Below are positions 16,694-23,961 of a stretch of DNA of 33,417 nucleotides, one piece after another. The position numbers and the translations under genes are program-made. The stretch is taken from assembly GCF_018101125.2 (NCBI RefSeq), contig NZ_JAELVF020000001.1, positions 2,948,505 to 2,981,921 of the forward strand, given 5' to 3'. This stretch comes from Streptomyces tardus (GTDB taxonomy: Bacteria > Actinomycetota > Actinomycetes > Streptomycetales > Streptomycetaceae). Positions within the stretch are counted from its first letter, which is position 1, and each line of letters begins with the position of its first letter. The notes beneath the pieces are model-generated. The model was not told where the DNA came from. It saw nothing but the letters and a program-made list of their open reading frames with translations, and searched no databases.

Positions 16694-17001
16694 GCGCCTC
16701 AGCAGACCGAGCGGACGAACCGCGCGACCCCGCGGCGCCCCTTCCGGCGGGCGGGGCCACCAGAGCGGACGACCGGGCCGACTCGCCCTCGGCCGACCGC
16801 CGGGCCGCCGCGTCGACGGGGGCCGGCTCGTCCCCGGCCTCCGCGGGCGCATCCGCTGCGGCTCTGGACTTCGGGGACCCTCTGACCGAACGCTCCTCGG
16901 ACGACTCCGACGGCGGTTGGGGCGAGCAGAACAGGGGCGGCAACGACAGTGCGGCGGATCTCGCCAGGTTTCTGGACGAGAAGCCGCCGCACCATCTGTG
17001 A
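16690..17001 (+). CDS. Small acidic protein coupled to the ACS-like fragment
   Basis: A 103-residue protein from ATG 16690 (TGGAGGA immediately upstream), overlapping the previous stop by four bases. Residues 1-58 are low-complexity Ala/Asp/Ser/Arg. The C-terminal half looks ordered and acidic, ending LARFLDEKPPHHL after LDFGDPLTERSSDDSDGGWG. I do not recognise a named family. The tail reads as though conserved rather than random, and the coupling suggests it acts with the ACS-like protein. It converges on mscL 15 bases away. Confidence 0.7.
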   Translation: MSASADRADEPRDPAAPLPAGGATRADDRADSPSADRRAAASTGAGSSPASAGASAAALDFGDPLTERSSDDSDGGWGEQNRGGNDSAADLARFLDEKPPHHL

Positions 17002-17016
17002 GCCCGGCGGAACCCG

Positions 17017-17571
17017 TCAGCGGGCGTCCGGCTCCCCGCGCGGCGGCGCGACCCCACCACTGACCGAGGCCTCCACGGGCCGGCCCTCGCCGTCCTGCGA
17101 GGCGCCCTCGGTCTTCTTGGCGAGCAGCGCGTCCCGGATCTCGGTGAGCAGCTCGACCTCGGTCGGCTCGGGCGGAGTCTCGCCCTTCTTGGCCAGCTGC
17201 CGCTCCTTGTACTTGTTCATCGGAACAATCATGAGGAAATACACGACGGCTGCAGTGATGATGAAGGTCAGCGAGGCACTGAGCACGCTGCCCCACTTGA
17301 ACAGCACGCCCGTCGTCTCGCCGGCGGAGTCGACCGCGCAGGGGCTCTTCAGACAGGCCTCGTACTCGTCGAGGTTCTTCGGACCAAGAGCGCCGACGAT
17401 CGGGTTGATCATGCCGTTCACCACGGCATCCACGATCTTGCTGAAGGCGGTGCCGACGACCACGGCGACGGCCAACTCGACCACGTTGCCGCGCATGAGG
17501 AATTCCCTGAACCCCGCCAGGGCGCCCGGCTTCTTCTCCTCCGGCTTGCTCTCCGGTGTCGCCTCGCTCAC
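17017..17571 (-). CDS. mscL: Large-conductance mechanosensitive channel MscL
   Basis: A 184-residue protein from GTG 17571, preceded by AGAAGGG. MscL features: FREFLMRGNVVELAVAVVVG (start of TM1 with the pore-lining helix), TAFSKIVDAVVNGMINPIVG, a periplasmic loop (residues about 66-90, with a Cys pair in ACLKSPCAV), TM2 (LTFIITAAVVYFLMIVPMNK), and the C-terminal helix EVELLTEIRDALLA. A pentameric emergency valve that opens on hypo-osmotic shock. The C-terminal 30 residues after the helix are a disordered extension longer than in the E. coli protein. Confidence 0.93.
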   Translation of the reverse strand: MSEATPESKPEEKKPGALAGFREFLMRGNVVELAVAVVVGTAFSKIVDAVVNGMINPIVGALGPKNLDEYEACLKSPCAVDSAGETTGVLFKWGSVLSASLTFIITAAVVYFLMIVPMNKYKERQLAKKGETPPEPTEVELLTEIRDALLAKKTEGASQDGEGRPVEASVSGGVAPPRGEPDAR

Positions 17572-17735
17572 TCGTCTGCCCTTCTGATCTCTTCAACGCA
17601 CAGTTACGGAAACAGCAAGCGGAACGCTGCACGAGCGAGAGGCGAGCTGTCCAATCCGATGACCCCATACGGACTGCCATCAGCGCAACTGTGCGGAAGT
17701 GGATTGGGCGCTTCGTCACAACAGCTCCTCGGTAC

Positions 17736-18473
17736 TCACCACAGGGACACCGTCAATCGGGAGTGAGCAGCGGCGCCGGCCAGGGTCCTCGCGGTGGCCG
17801 GTGGCACCGCCAGCACGACGAGACCGCCGTCCTCCGCCCGCGTGCCCGAGGCGCCCGAGGCGCCCCCGTCCCGGGCAGGCGTCGGCAGCTGCGCCACCCG
17901 CGCCCGGTGGGCGACCAAGCGAGCCCGCGAGCCCGCGCTTTCCTCGGCGCGACTGGCCAGCACGTCCACCCGGTCTCCTCTTCTGAGCAGACCCACGACC
18001 TCCGCATCGGCAAGCCGGACCGGAGCAGACACCAGGCGCCCGGGAGCGGGGCCTTCGCGTCGACCGCCGCCGGCGGAAGCGCCGTTGCGGTCCTCGTCCG
18101 CGCTGCTGGGGGAGTCCGATCGGGGACCGTCACCCGCCGAGCGTGCGGTTTCGGGCGGGGCGGCTTCCTGGCCGGCCGAGGTCGGAGACCCGGGAGCCTC
18201 TGCCTCCTGCGCCCACGAGGGGATGAGCAGTGCCAGCGCGATCAGCGCCCCCAACAGGCCGGCTGTCGTGGACCGCCGGGACGGGGCCAGGCGTGAGAGG
18301 AACCTGACGCGTGACAGCACTCCGGCAGGCAGTCCCTCCGCACCCGGTATCACCGGGGCGAAGTTGGCGACTCCTGCGGGCGGGGGAACGAAGGGGCTCG
18401 GCGGAGGTGAGCCGGACGAGTGCGACCGGGGAGTGAGCGGGCCGAGGTGTGAGGAGGAGCGTTCAGCGGACAT
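17736..18473 (-). CDS. SAF-domain (CpaB/RcpC-like) membrane protein
   Basis: A 245-residue protein from ATG 18473 (AAGGCGG upstream). Residues 1-65 are Pro/Ser-rich. One membrane segment follows (TTAGLLGALIALALLIPSW, about 68-87), then a Ser/Glu/Gly-rich linker, then a C-terminal region (VSAPVRLADAEVVGLLRRGD, RVDVLA, GLVVLAVPPATARTLAGAAA). That region matches the SAF/RcpC part of Flp-pilus protein CpaB, which lies outside the membrane. No tad/flp pilus genes are next to it here, so its partner is unknown. Confidence 0.75.
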   Translation of the reverse strand: MSAERSSSHLGPLTPRSHSSGSPPPSPFVPPPAGVANFAPVIPGAEGLPAGVLSRVRFLSRLAPSRRSTTAGLLGALIALALLIPSWAQEAEAPGSPTSAGQEAAPPETARSAGDGPRSDSPSSADEDRNGASAGGGRREGPAPGRLVSAPVRLADAEVVGLLRRGDRVDVLASRAEESAGSRARLVAHRARVAQLPTPARDGGASGASGTRAEDGGLVVLAVPPATARTLAGAAAHSRLTVSLW

Positions 18474-19131
18474 GACGTCACCGCCTTGAGCAGGTGAACA
18501 GCAGAGGGAGGCGGTGGCCACCGACGTGACCACCAGCACCACGGTGCACTGAAAACGAGAATCCTGCTGATGCCTGTGGAGTACTACCGAGTTGTGGACA
18601 ACTCCCTCACCCCTGAGGGGCGATGACCGGGCGTCGTATTCGTGTCAGGGTGAGTCGTGGGCCGGAAACCCGGGCCCGTTCCCGCGGTCCGTCCACTGCG
18701 TCCCGCTGCACCGAGCAGTCCCGAATCGACCCACAGCCCTGGCCCCGAACCTCGCAGTCGAGTACCCGCCCGCCGGCTCGTCGGCTTCCTCGAACTTCGC
18801 ATCGACTTCGCATCGACTTCGCCTCGTCGTCCTCGCGCGCCGTGCGAGCGGGCCAACGTCCACCCCACGCAACCGACCGGTGCGGTCGACCGCACCGGGG
18901 CAACCAGCGAACCGGCCGGCCAACGTCAACGAATCGACCGACCGAGCAGTAAGCAGCCAACCCACCAGTCAACGGACAGACCTGCCGGTCCGGCTCGCCG
19001 TGCCCGAGCCGTCCCACTCCACACCCGGCCCGTGCTGCCACCCGACCACCCGAGAACGACCACCCGGCCACCCGGGAGAGCGCCCCCGACCAGGCCTGCC
19101 CCTGCCCGTACCGACCGCGCCCCCGTTTCCG
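18474..19131. other. Non-coding region between the SAF protein and mtnP genes
   Basis: About 660 bases without a credible gene; open frames are Arg/Pro/Ser/Thr-biased and overlap on several frames. The only structure seen is a three-copy 11-base tandem repeat (acttcgcatcg) at 18794-18826, the last copy with one change. Confidence 0.45.
18794..18826. repeat. 11-bp tandem repeat, three copies
   Basis: acttcgcatcg occurs at 18794-18804 and 18805-18815, and as acttcgcctcg at 18816-18826. It is non-coding by position. Confidence 0.7.
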
Positions 19132-19977
19132 CTACGGGAGCTCGATCCCCAACTCCAGCCCGTCCAGAGCGTCCTGGCACGCACACGCGCGTTCCACCGG
19201 CAGCCTGCCCACCGCGTCGAACAGCACGGACCGCAGCCTCCCGACGTTCTCCTGAAACACGCGCAGGACCTCGGCGTGCGAGACACCCTCGCCGCTCTCC
19301 GCACCCGCGTCGAGATCGGTCACCAGCGCCATCGACGTGTAGCAGAGCGCGAGTTCACGCGCGAGCACCGCCTCGGGATGACCGGTCATCCCGACCACGG
19401 CCCAGCCCTGGGACGCGTGCCACTGGGACTCAGCCCTGGTGGAGAAGCGCGGCCCCTCCACCACGACCAGCGTCCCGCCGTCGACGGGCTCCCAGTCGCT
19501 GCCGCGAGCGGCAGTGAGGGCGGCCTCGCGGCCGTGCTCGCAATAGGGGTCCGCGAAGCCCACGTGGACCACTCCGGGGCGTTGGCCGTCCGGCAGCGGT
19601 TCGCCGTCGTAGAAGGTCTGCGTACGGCTCTTCGTGCGGTCGACCACCTGGTCCGGCACGACCAGCGTTCCCGGTCCGTACTTCGCCTGGAGTCCGCCGA
19701 CCGCGCACGGCGCGAGCACCTGGCGCACGCCCAGCGAGCGCAGGGCCCAGAGGTTGGCCCGGTAGTTGATGCGATGAGGAGGGAGGTGGTGCGTACGCCC
19801 GTGCCGGGGGAGGAACGCGACCCGGCGGCCTGCGAGTTCGCCGACGAACAGGCTGTCGCTGGGCTCTCCGTAGGGAGTGCGGACGCGCAGCTCGGTCACC
19901 TCGTCCAGGAACGAGTAGAAACCGGATCCGCCGATCACGCCGATCTCGGCCCGTACGTCCTCGGTCACCTGGCTCAC
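19132..19977 (-). CDS. mtnP: S-methyl-5'-thioadenosine phosphorylase
   Basis: A 281-residue member of the MTAP/PNP family from GTG 19977; in-frame GTG 19968 is possible, and neither has a strong ribosome site. It splits 5'-methylthioadenosine with phosphate into adenine and methylthioribose 1-phosphate. Motifs: IGVIGGSGFYSFL (phosphate-binding N-terminus), RHGRTHHLPPHRINYRANLW, VEGPRFSTRAES, and VGMTGHPEAVLARELALCYT followed by VTDLDAG (base-binding Asp). A -10-like TAGGGT lies on the minus strand at 20034-20029. The IS30-type element is inserted about 150 bases upstream of its start, so any distal control elements may have been displaced. Confidence 0.85.
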   Translation of the reverse strand: MSQVTEDVRAEIGVIGGSGFYSFLDEVTELRVRTPYGEPSDSLFVGELAGRRVAFLPRHGRTHHLPPHRINYRANLWALRSLGVRQVLAPCAVGGLQAKYGPGTLVVPDQVVDRTKSRTQTFYDGEPLPDGQRPGVVHVGFADPYCEHGREAALTAARGSDWEPVDGGTLVVVEGPRFSTRAESQWHASQGWAVVGMTGHPEAVLARELALCYTSMALVTDLDAGAESGEGVSHAEVLRVFQENVGRLRSVLFDAVGRLPVERACACQDALDGLELGIELP

Positions 19978-20131
19978 CTGCCTGTCGCTCGACCCGGCCC
20001 GCCGCGCGGCGGCGGGATGCAGTCAGCCACCCTAGCCGGACCCTTCGGACGCCGGCGGCCCGCATGTTCGGACGTCGACAGCAGCGGCGCCACGAGGACG
20101 AGGCCCGCCGGGCGCCCCTGGTGGGGCTTGA

Positions 20132-20154
20132 GTTCTAGCGATCATCGCAACACT
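20132..20154. repeat. Left terminal inverted repeat of the IS
   Basis: Reads GTTCTAGCGATC and then ATCGCAACACT. It differs from the right end at positions 10 and 13 only. Confidence 0.85.
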
Positions 20155-20157
20155 GGC

Positions 20158-21570
20158 TCAGGCAGCGAGTAGATCACGTAGACGCTCGGCTGGTGTATCC
20201 CAGTCGAGCGTCTTGCGTGGGCGGCCGTTGAGTTCCTGCGCGACGTGTTCGAGATCCTCGGGGCTGTGCAGGCTCAAGTCGGTGCCCTTGGGGAAGTACT
20301 GCCGCAACAAGCCGTTGGTGTTTTCGTTCGAGCCGCGCTGCCAGGGCGAGGCCGGGTCACAGAAGTAGACCGGCATCCCGGTGGCCATGGTGAACTGCCC
20401 GTGTCGTGCCATCTCGGCCCCCTGGTCCCAGGTGAGAGAGCCACGCAGATGACGGGGGAGGGTCTGGATGGTGCGGACCAGACCGTCACGGACGGCCAGG
20501 GCGTCGTGAGAGCTGGCGGGCAGGTGGACCAGCATGGTGTAGCGGGTGGTCCGCTCGACCAGGGTGGCGATAGCGGAGCGGCCGCCTGCTCCGACGATGA
20601 GGTCCCCTTCCCAGTGGCCGGGCACTGCTCGGTCCTCAACTTCGGCTGGACGATTACTGATCATGACCATCGGCTCGGTGAACCGTGGAGTGCGGCGGGC
20701 CGGGTCGCGTCGCGGCTTGCGGTGCGTGCGACCGGTGCGGATGGCGGCCTGAACTTCCCGCCTCAGACCGCCCCGGGCTTGGAAGTACAGTGCCTGGTAG
20801 ATCGTTTCCACGCTCACCCGCATGTCCTGATCGTCGGGATGGCTCTTGGTCAGAGCGTGGCAGATCTGTTCCGGGGACCATCGTCTGCGCAGGCCGTCCT
20901 GGACGAAGTTCCGCAGCGGGCTCTCGCGTAGTAGCTTGCGCTCCTTCGGCCGGGGTCGACGCGCGGCGGAGGCTCTCTGCGCCGCGTAGGGGAAGTAGCC
21001 GGTGAGTCCCGCGTTGGCCTTCAGCTCGCGCGAGATCGTGCTTGCCGGGCGCCCCAGGGCCCGTCCGATGGCCCGCAGCGACTGCCCGGCAGCGTGCAGG
21101 TCGCGTATCCGCTCACGCTCAGAAAGCGTCAGAAACCGCGGGTGGAGCACCTTCTCCAGTGCCTTGAGGCTCACCGGCCTCACTGATGCCGTGGTGATCA
21201 CACCGGACATCGTGACGGTTCCCGCCGCGTAGTCCACACGCCGGCCATCGGGATAGACCCGCGCGTCGCGGCTCTTCCTGATCCCGCAATCCCAGTCCCT
21301 GGCAGTGCGCTCGTTGACCCTGACCTGCTTGGCGGCCTCCCGGCGAGAGAATCCCCGGGCCCGGAGCTTGTCGTACTCCTCGCGCCGCGGGTGCCCCAGG
21401 CGCCCGGTGCTCATGCCCGCCTGACGGGCCAGCGCGAACGCGGTATTCAGGTTCAGCCCCAGCTCACGCGCCACGGGAGACACGCTCCCCACGACATCCA
21501 GCCGTTCAAGGAAGCGCCTCTTCAACGCCGGATCAAGCCTCTTACCGCCCACAGTCCTCGCAACTCCCAT
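20158..21570 (-). CDS. IS30-family transposase
   Basis: A complete 470-residue transposase from ATG 21570. The N-terminal region (1-100) contains one HTH-like segment (GFSRREAAKQVRVNERTARD). A second, classical IS30 HTH lies at 148-185 (LTLSERERIRDLHAAGQS; LGRPASTISRELKAN). The RNase-H-like core holds the DDE triad: Asp323 in HWEGDLIVG, Asp382 in LTWDQGAEM, Glu416 in SPWQRGSNENTNGLLRQYFP. No frameshift or missing catalytic residue is visible, so it should be active. It is longer than many IS30 transposases because of the extra N-terminal DNA-binding segment. Confidence 0.92.
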   Translation of the reverse strand: MGVARTVGGKRLDPALKRRFLERLDVVGSVSPVARELGLNLNTAFALARQAGMSTGRLGHPRREEYDKLRARGFSRREAAKQVRVNERTARDWDCGIRKSRDARVYPDGRRVDYAAGTVTMSGVITTASVRPVSLKALEKVLHPRFLTLSERERIRDLHAAGQSLRAIGRALGRPASTISRELKANAGLTGYFPYAAQRASAARRPRPKERKLLRESPLRNFVQDGLRRRWSPEQICHALTKSHPDDQDMRVSVETIYQALYFQARGGLRREVQAAIRTGRTHRKPRRDPARRTPRFTEPMVMISNRPAEVEDRAVPGHWEGDLIVGAGGRSAIATLVERTTRYTMLVHLPASSHDALAVRDGLVRTIQTLPRHLRGSLTWDQGAEMARHGQFTMATGMPVYFCDPASPWQRGSNENTNGLLRQYFPKGTDLSLHSPEDLEHVAQELNGRPRKTLDWDTPAERLRDLLAA

Positions 21571-21592
21571 CGATCATGAGTGTTGCGAGGAC
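21554..21592. promoter_or_regulatory. Inverted repeat straddling the transposase start
   Basis: GTCCTCGCAAC (21554-21564) and GTTGCGAGGAC (21582-21592) are perfect 11-base arms 17 bases apart. The outer arm is part of the right terminal repeat; the inner arm lies in the first codons of the transposase, and the ATG sits between them. The inner arm repeats part of the terminal recognition sequence in opposite orientation, so transposase could bind both and limit its own expression. In RNA, the hairpin would hide the start codon. Confidence 0.6.
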
Positions 21593-21601
21593 CGCTAGAA
21601 C
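21579..21601. repeat. Right terminal inverted repeat of the IS
   Basis: On the minus strand it begins GTTCTAGCGGTC and ends CTCGCAACACT. The solo end at 258-279 matches this end rather than the left one. Confidence 0.85.
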
Positions 21602-21756
21602 CTAAGGGGTGCCCGGCGGGCCTCGTCTTGGACTGCTGCGCCAGGGGCCGGCGGGGCCGCCCGTGCGGCGGAGTCGATCCGGGCGCGAGTCGCGCGGCGC
21701 GCCGGCGCCCGTCGCTCCGTGCGCCCCCGCATCCGCACTCGGGCGGCCGGACCGGA

Positions 21757-22152
21757 TCAGGCCGCGGAGCTGCTCGCCTTCGCCGCCTTGCTGCCGCCGT
21801 CGGACGGGGACGAGCCGCCACTCGAACCGCCGGAGGACGAGCCACCGCTCGAACTCGAAGAAGCGGCGGGTGAACTCCCGCTGGAGGACCCCGAGTCGGA
21901 GCCGCTGCCGGAGGTCGAACCCGAGCCGGACGACGAGCCGGAGCCCGAGGCGCCCGGGCTGCTGCTGGACGACGAGCCGCGGCTGTCGTTCCGGTAGAAG
22001 CCGGAACCCTTGAAGACGATGCCGACCGCGGAGAACACCTTCTTCAGGCGGCCCGCGCAGCTGGGGCACTCGGTCAGCGAGTCATCGGTGAACTTCTGCA
22101 CCGCCTCAAGGCCCTCGCCACACTCGGTGCACTGGTACTGATAGGTCGGCAC
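21757..22152 (-). CDS. FmdB-family zinc-ribbon protein (Ruc-like)
   Basis: A 131-residue protein from GTG 22152, with AGGAGGAG ideally placed. The N-terminal 55 residues are an FmdB zinc ribbon: PTYQYQCTECGEGLEAVQ and ECPSCAGRLKKVF supply two CxxC pairs, followed by VGIVFKGSGFYRND. Residues 58-131 are almost pure Ser/Gly with some Asp/Ala, a disordered tail. The mycobacterial member encoded near galU/glp (Rv0991c, Ruc) is a heat-induced, redox-regulated chaperone whose disordered tail is needed for function; the same role here is inference. A CIRCE-like operator just upstream supports heat-shock control. The IS30-type element lies 155 bases downstream. Confidence 0.85.
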   Translation of the reverse strand: MPTYQYQCTECGEGLEAVQKFTDDSLTECPSCAGRLKKVFSAVGIVFKGSGFYRNDSRGSSSSSSPGASGSGSSSGSGSTSGSGSDSGSSSGSSPAASSSSSGGSSSGGSSGGSSPSDGGSKAAKASSSAA

Positions 22153-22161
22153 TTGCTCCTC

Positions 22162-22188
22162 CTGGCACTCTTCCCTGTGGAGTGCTAA
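22162..22188 (-). promoter_or_regulatory. CIRCE-like HrcA operator upstream of fmdB
   Basis: On the minus strand it reads TTAGCACTC, nine bases, then GAGTGCCAG. The CIRCE consensus is TTAGCACTC-N9-GAGTGCTAA, so the first arm is 9/9, the second 7/9, and the spacing exact. It lies 10-36 bases upstream of the fmdB GTG, and its second arm runs into the ribosome site. It overlaps the last bases of the MFS gene. Confidence 0.85.
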
Positions 22189-23486
22189 CGACGCTCCATG
22201 GTGCAGTATTCCATCGCCCTAGTCCACTGCGAGCGGCAGACGGTGACCGGGCCACGTACGACCACTGAATCCTCCGGTCCGTGCGGTGCGGGGACGAGCC
22301 GCCCCTGGAGGCAGGCGAGGATCAGCGCGGCGAGCGCCGTCCCGACCAGCGGTACGAGGAAACCGGCCTCGGCACCGAGGCCGTCCGCCAGCTGCCCCGC
22401 CGCGGTTGCCGCGAGGGCCTGTCCGAAGGCCACGGCTCCGGTCAGCCAGGTGAAGGCCTCGGTGCGGACCTTCGCCGGAACGAGCTGCTCGACCAGGGTG
22501 AACCCGGTGATCAGAGCGGGTGCCACCGTGAGGCCGACGACCAGTCCGACGGCTCCGAGCAGTACCGGCGAGCCCGCAGAAGCGGCGAACCACAGCGGCA
22601 CGCTCGCCAGCGCCAGGACCGCGTAGGCACGCGGCAGGCGCCGTCGGGGGGAGGAGCGCCAGACGATGACGCCGCAGGCCACTCCCGCGAGCATGTTGCC
22701 GCAGGCGAAGACTCCGTACAGCACGCCGTTGATGGCCGGGGCACCGATCGCCTGGGAGAACGCGGTCAGCGAGACCTGCATCCCGCCGAACACGGCACCG
22801 ATGCCGAGGAAGCCGACGATCAGAACCCGCACGCCGGGTATGGAGAGGGCCGTGGACCGCGGCCCGGCGCCCTGTTCGCTGCCGGAGGCGGGCGGTGCGG
22901 TACGGGTCTGGGCGGCGAAGAGCAGTCCGCCGATCACCGTCAGCATCGCCTCCGCCGCCAGGCCGGCCGCCGGGTGGACTCCGGTGCACAGCGCCGTGGC
23001 CAGCACCGGGCCGACCACGAAGGTGAACTCGTCGGTCACCGACTCGAACGCCGCCGCGGTGGGCATCAGCGGGCCGCCACCCAGGCGGTGCGCCCATCGG
23101 GCGCGCACCATCGGCCCGACCTGCGGTACGGAGGCACCGGCCGGTACGGCGGTCGCCAGCAGCGCCCAGAGCGGGGCGTCGGCCAGGGCGAGAGTGAGCA
23201 GCGCACAGACGGCGGCGGCGTGCAGCAGGGCGCCGGGCACGACTACGGCCCGTTGGCCGAAGCGGTCGGCGAGCCGCCCTGCCTGGGGTGCGCCGAGGGC
23301 CATCGCGACGCCTGTGACGGCGGAGACCGCACCGGCGATCGCGAAGGACCCGGTTGTGTGCTGAACGAGCAGGACGATCCCGATGGTCAGCATCGCGAAC
23401 GGCTGCCGGGCAAGAAAGCCGGGCAGCACGAAGGACCAAATGCCGGGGGTGCGGAGGAGCTGGCGGTAGCCGGGCCTGGTCGCCAC
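22185..23486 (-). CDS. Major facilitator superfamily transporter
   Basis: A 433-residue MFS protein. Start GTG 23486 (MATRPGYRQLLRTPGIW) is chosen because GAAAGG lies upstream; the frame could begin at GTG 23519, but without a ribosome site. About 12 hydrophobic segments are visible. GRLADRFGQRAVV between TM2 and TM3 is the MFS motif A loop. A central Pro/Ala/Ser/Glu-rich loop (TRTAPPASGSEQGAGPRS) separates the two six-helix halves. It resembles drug or sugar efflux permeases, but the substrate cannot be told. Its stop lies inside the CIRCE element of the next gene, 32 bases upstream of fmdB. Confidence 0.85.
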   Translation of the reverse strand: MATRPGYRQLLRTPGIWSFVLPGFLARQPFAMLTIGIVLLVQHTTGSFAIAGAVSAVTGVAMALGAPQAGRLADRFGQRAVVVPGALLHAAAVCALLTLALADAPLWALLATAVPAGASVPQVGPMVRARWAHRLGGGPLMPTAAAFESVTDEFTFVVGPVLATALCTGVHPAAGLAAEAMLTVIGGLLFAAQTRTAPPASGSEQGAGPRSTALSIPGVRVLIVGFLGIGAVFGGMQVSLTAFSQAIGAPAINGVLYGVFACGNMLAGVACGVIVWRSSPRRRLPRAYAVLALASVPLWFAASAGSPVLLGAVGLVVGLTVAPALITGFTLVEQLVPAKVRTEAFTWLTGAVAFGQALAATAAGQLADGLGAEAGFLVPLVGTALAALILACLQGRLVPAPHGPEDSVVVRGPVTVCRSQWTRAMEYCTMERR

Positions 23487-23961
23487 GGCCGAGCCTTTCT
23501 GCCGTCTGGTAGCGCCCACTCGCGGGTGGTCGCCGAGAGCCGTCCTCGTACGCCGGCCCTCGTCGCGTCCGTCTCACGGTGGCGTCCGGACGACCAGTTC
23601 CGGTCGCCGGTGGGCAGCGGGCGTCAGCTCTGCATCAGACAGGGTCGGATACGAACGTACGTCTGAAGTCTAACGACCTCCGGCGGTGTGGTGCCGGGCC
23701 ATCCGAGGTGATAAGCGACACCGGTAGTTCGTCCCACGGTGTTTCGGTCACGCAGAGGCCATTTCCAGTCAAGCCGACCGGCCTCGACGAGGCCTCGGCG
23801 GACCTCTCGCGCGACCTCGACCCCACCCCCGCGCGCAGGGGCGGGCCGCGGCAACGCTGACTCCCCGTCCGGAGCGTCAAGTCGGCCGCCTACAGTTGCT
23901 CCATCACGGATCAGCCATTCAGCCGATCCGAAAGTCCCACCTGCCCCGCATAAGGACAGCG
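23487..23961. other. Divergent regulatory region between MFS and penicillin-acylase genes
   Basis: No gene is seen in these 475 bases. For the rightward gene, TACAGT (23891-23896) is a possible -10 about 65 bases before ATG 23962, without a clear -35. For the leftward gene, an inverted repeat TCAGAC (23635-23640) and GTCTGA (23661-23666), with the palindrome ACGTACGT between, may be an operator. Both are weak calls. Confidence 0.35.

Larger units (their letters stand above)
20132..21601 (-). mobile_element. Intact IS30-family insertion sequence
   Basis: A 1470-base element bounded by 23-base terminal inverted repeats: left 20132-20154 begins GTTCTAGCGATCATCG, right (read on the minus strand) 21601-21579 begins GTTCTAGCGGTCCTCG; 21 of 23 positions match. 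A single full-length transposase fills it. No clear target duplication is seen at the edges. It lies between mtnP and fmdB, both transcribed leftward. Confidence 0.88.

Noticed and set aside
20120..21612. Target-site duplication of the IS
   Set aside because: The flanks (cttga on the left, ctaag on the right) do not give a convincing direct repeat.
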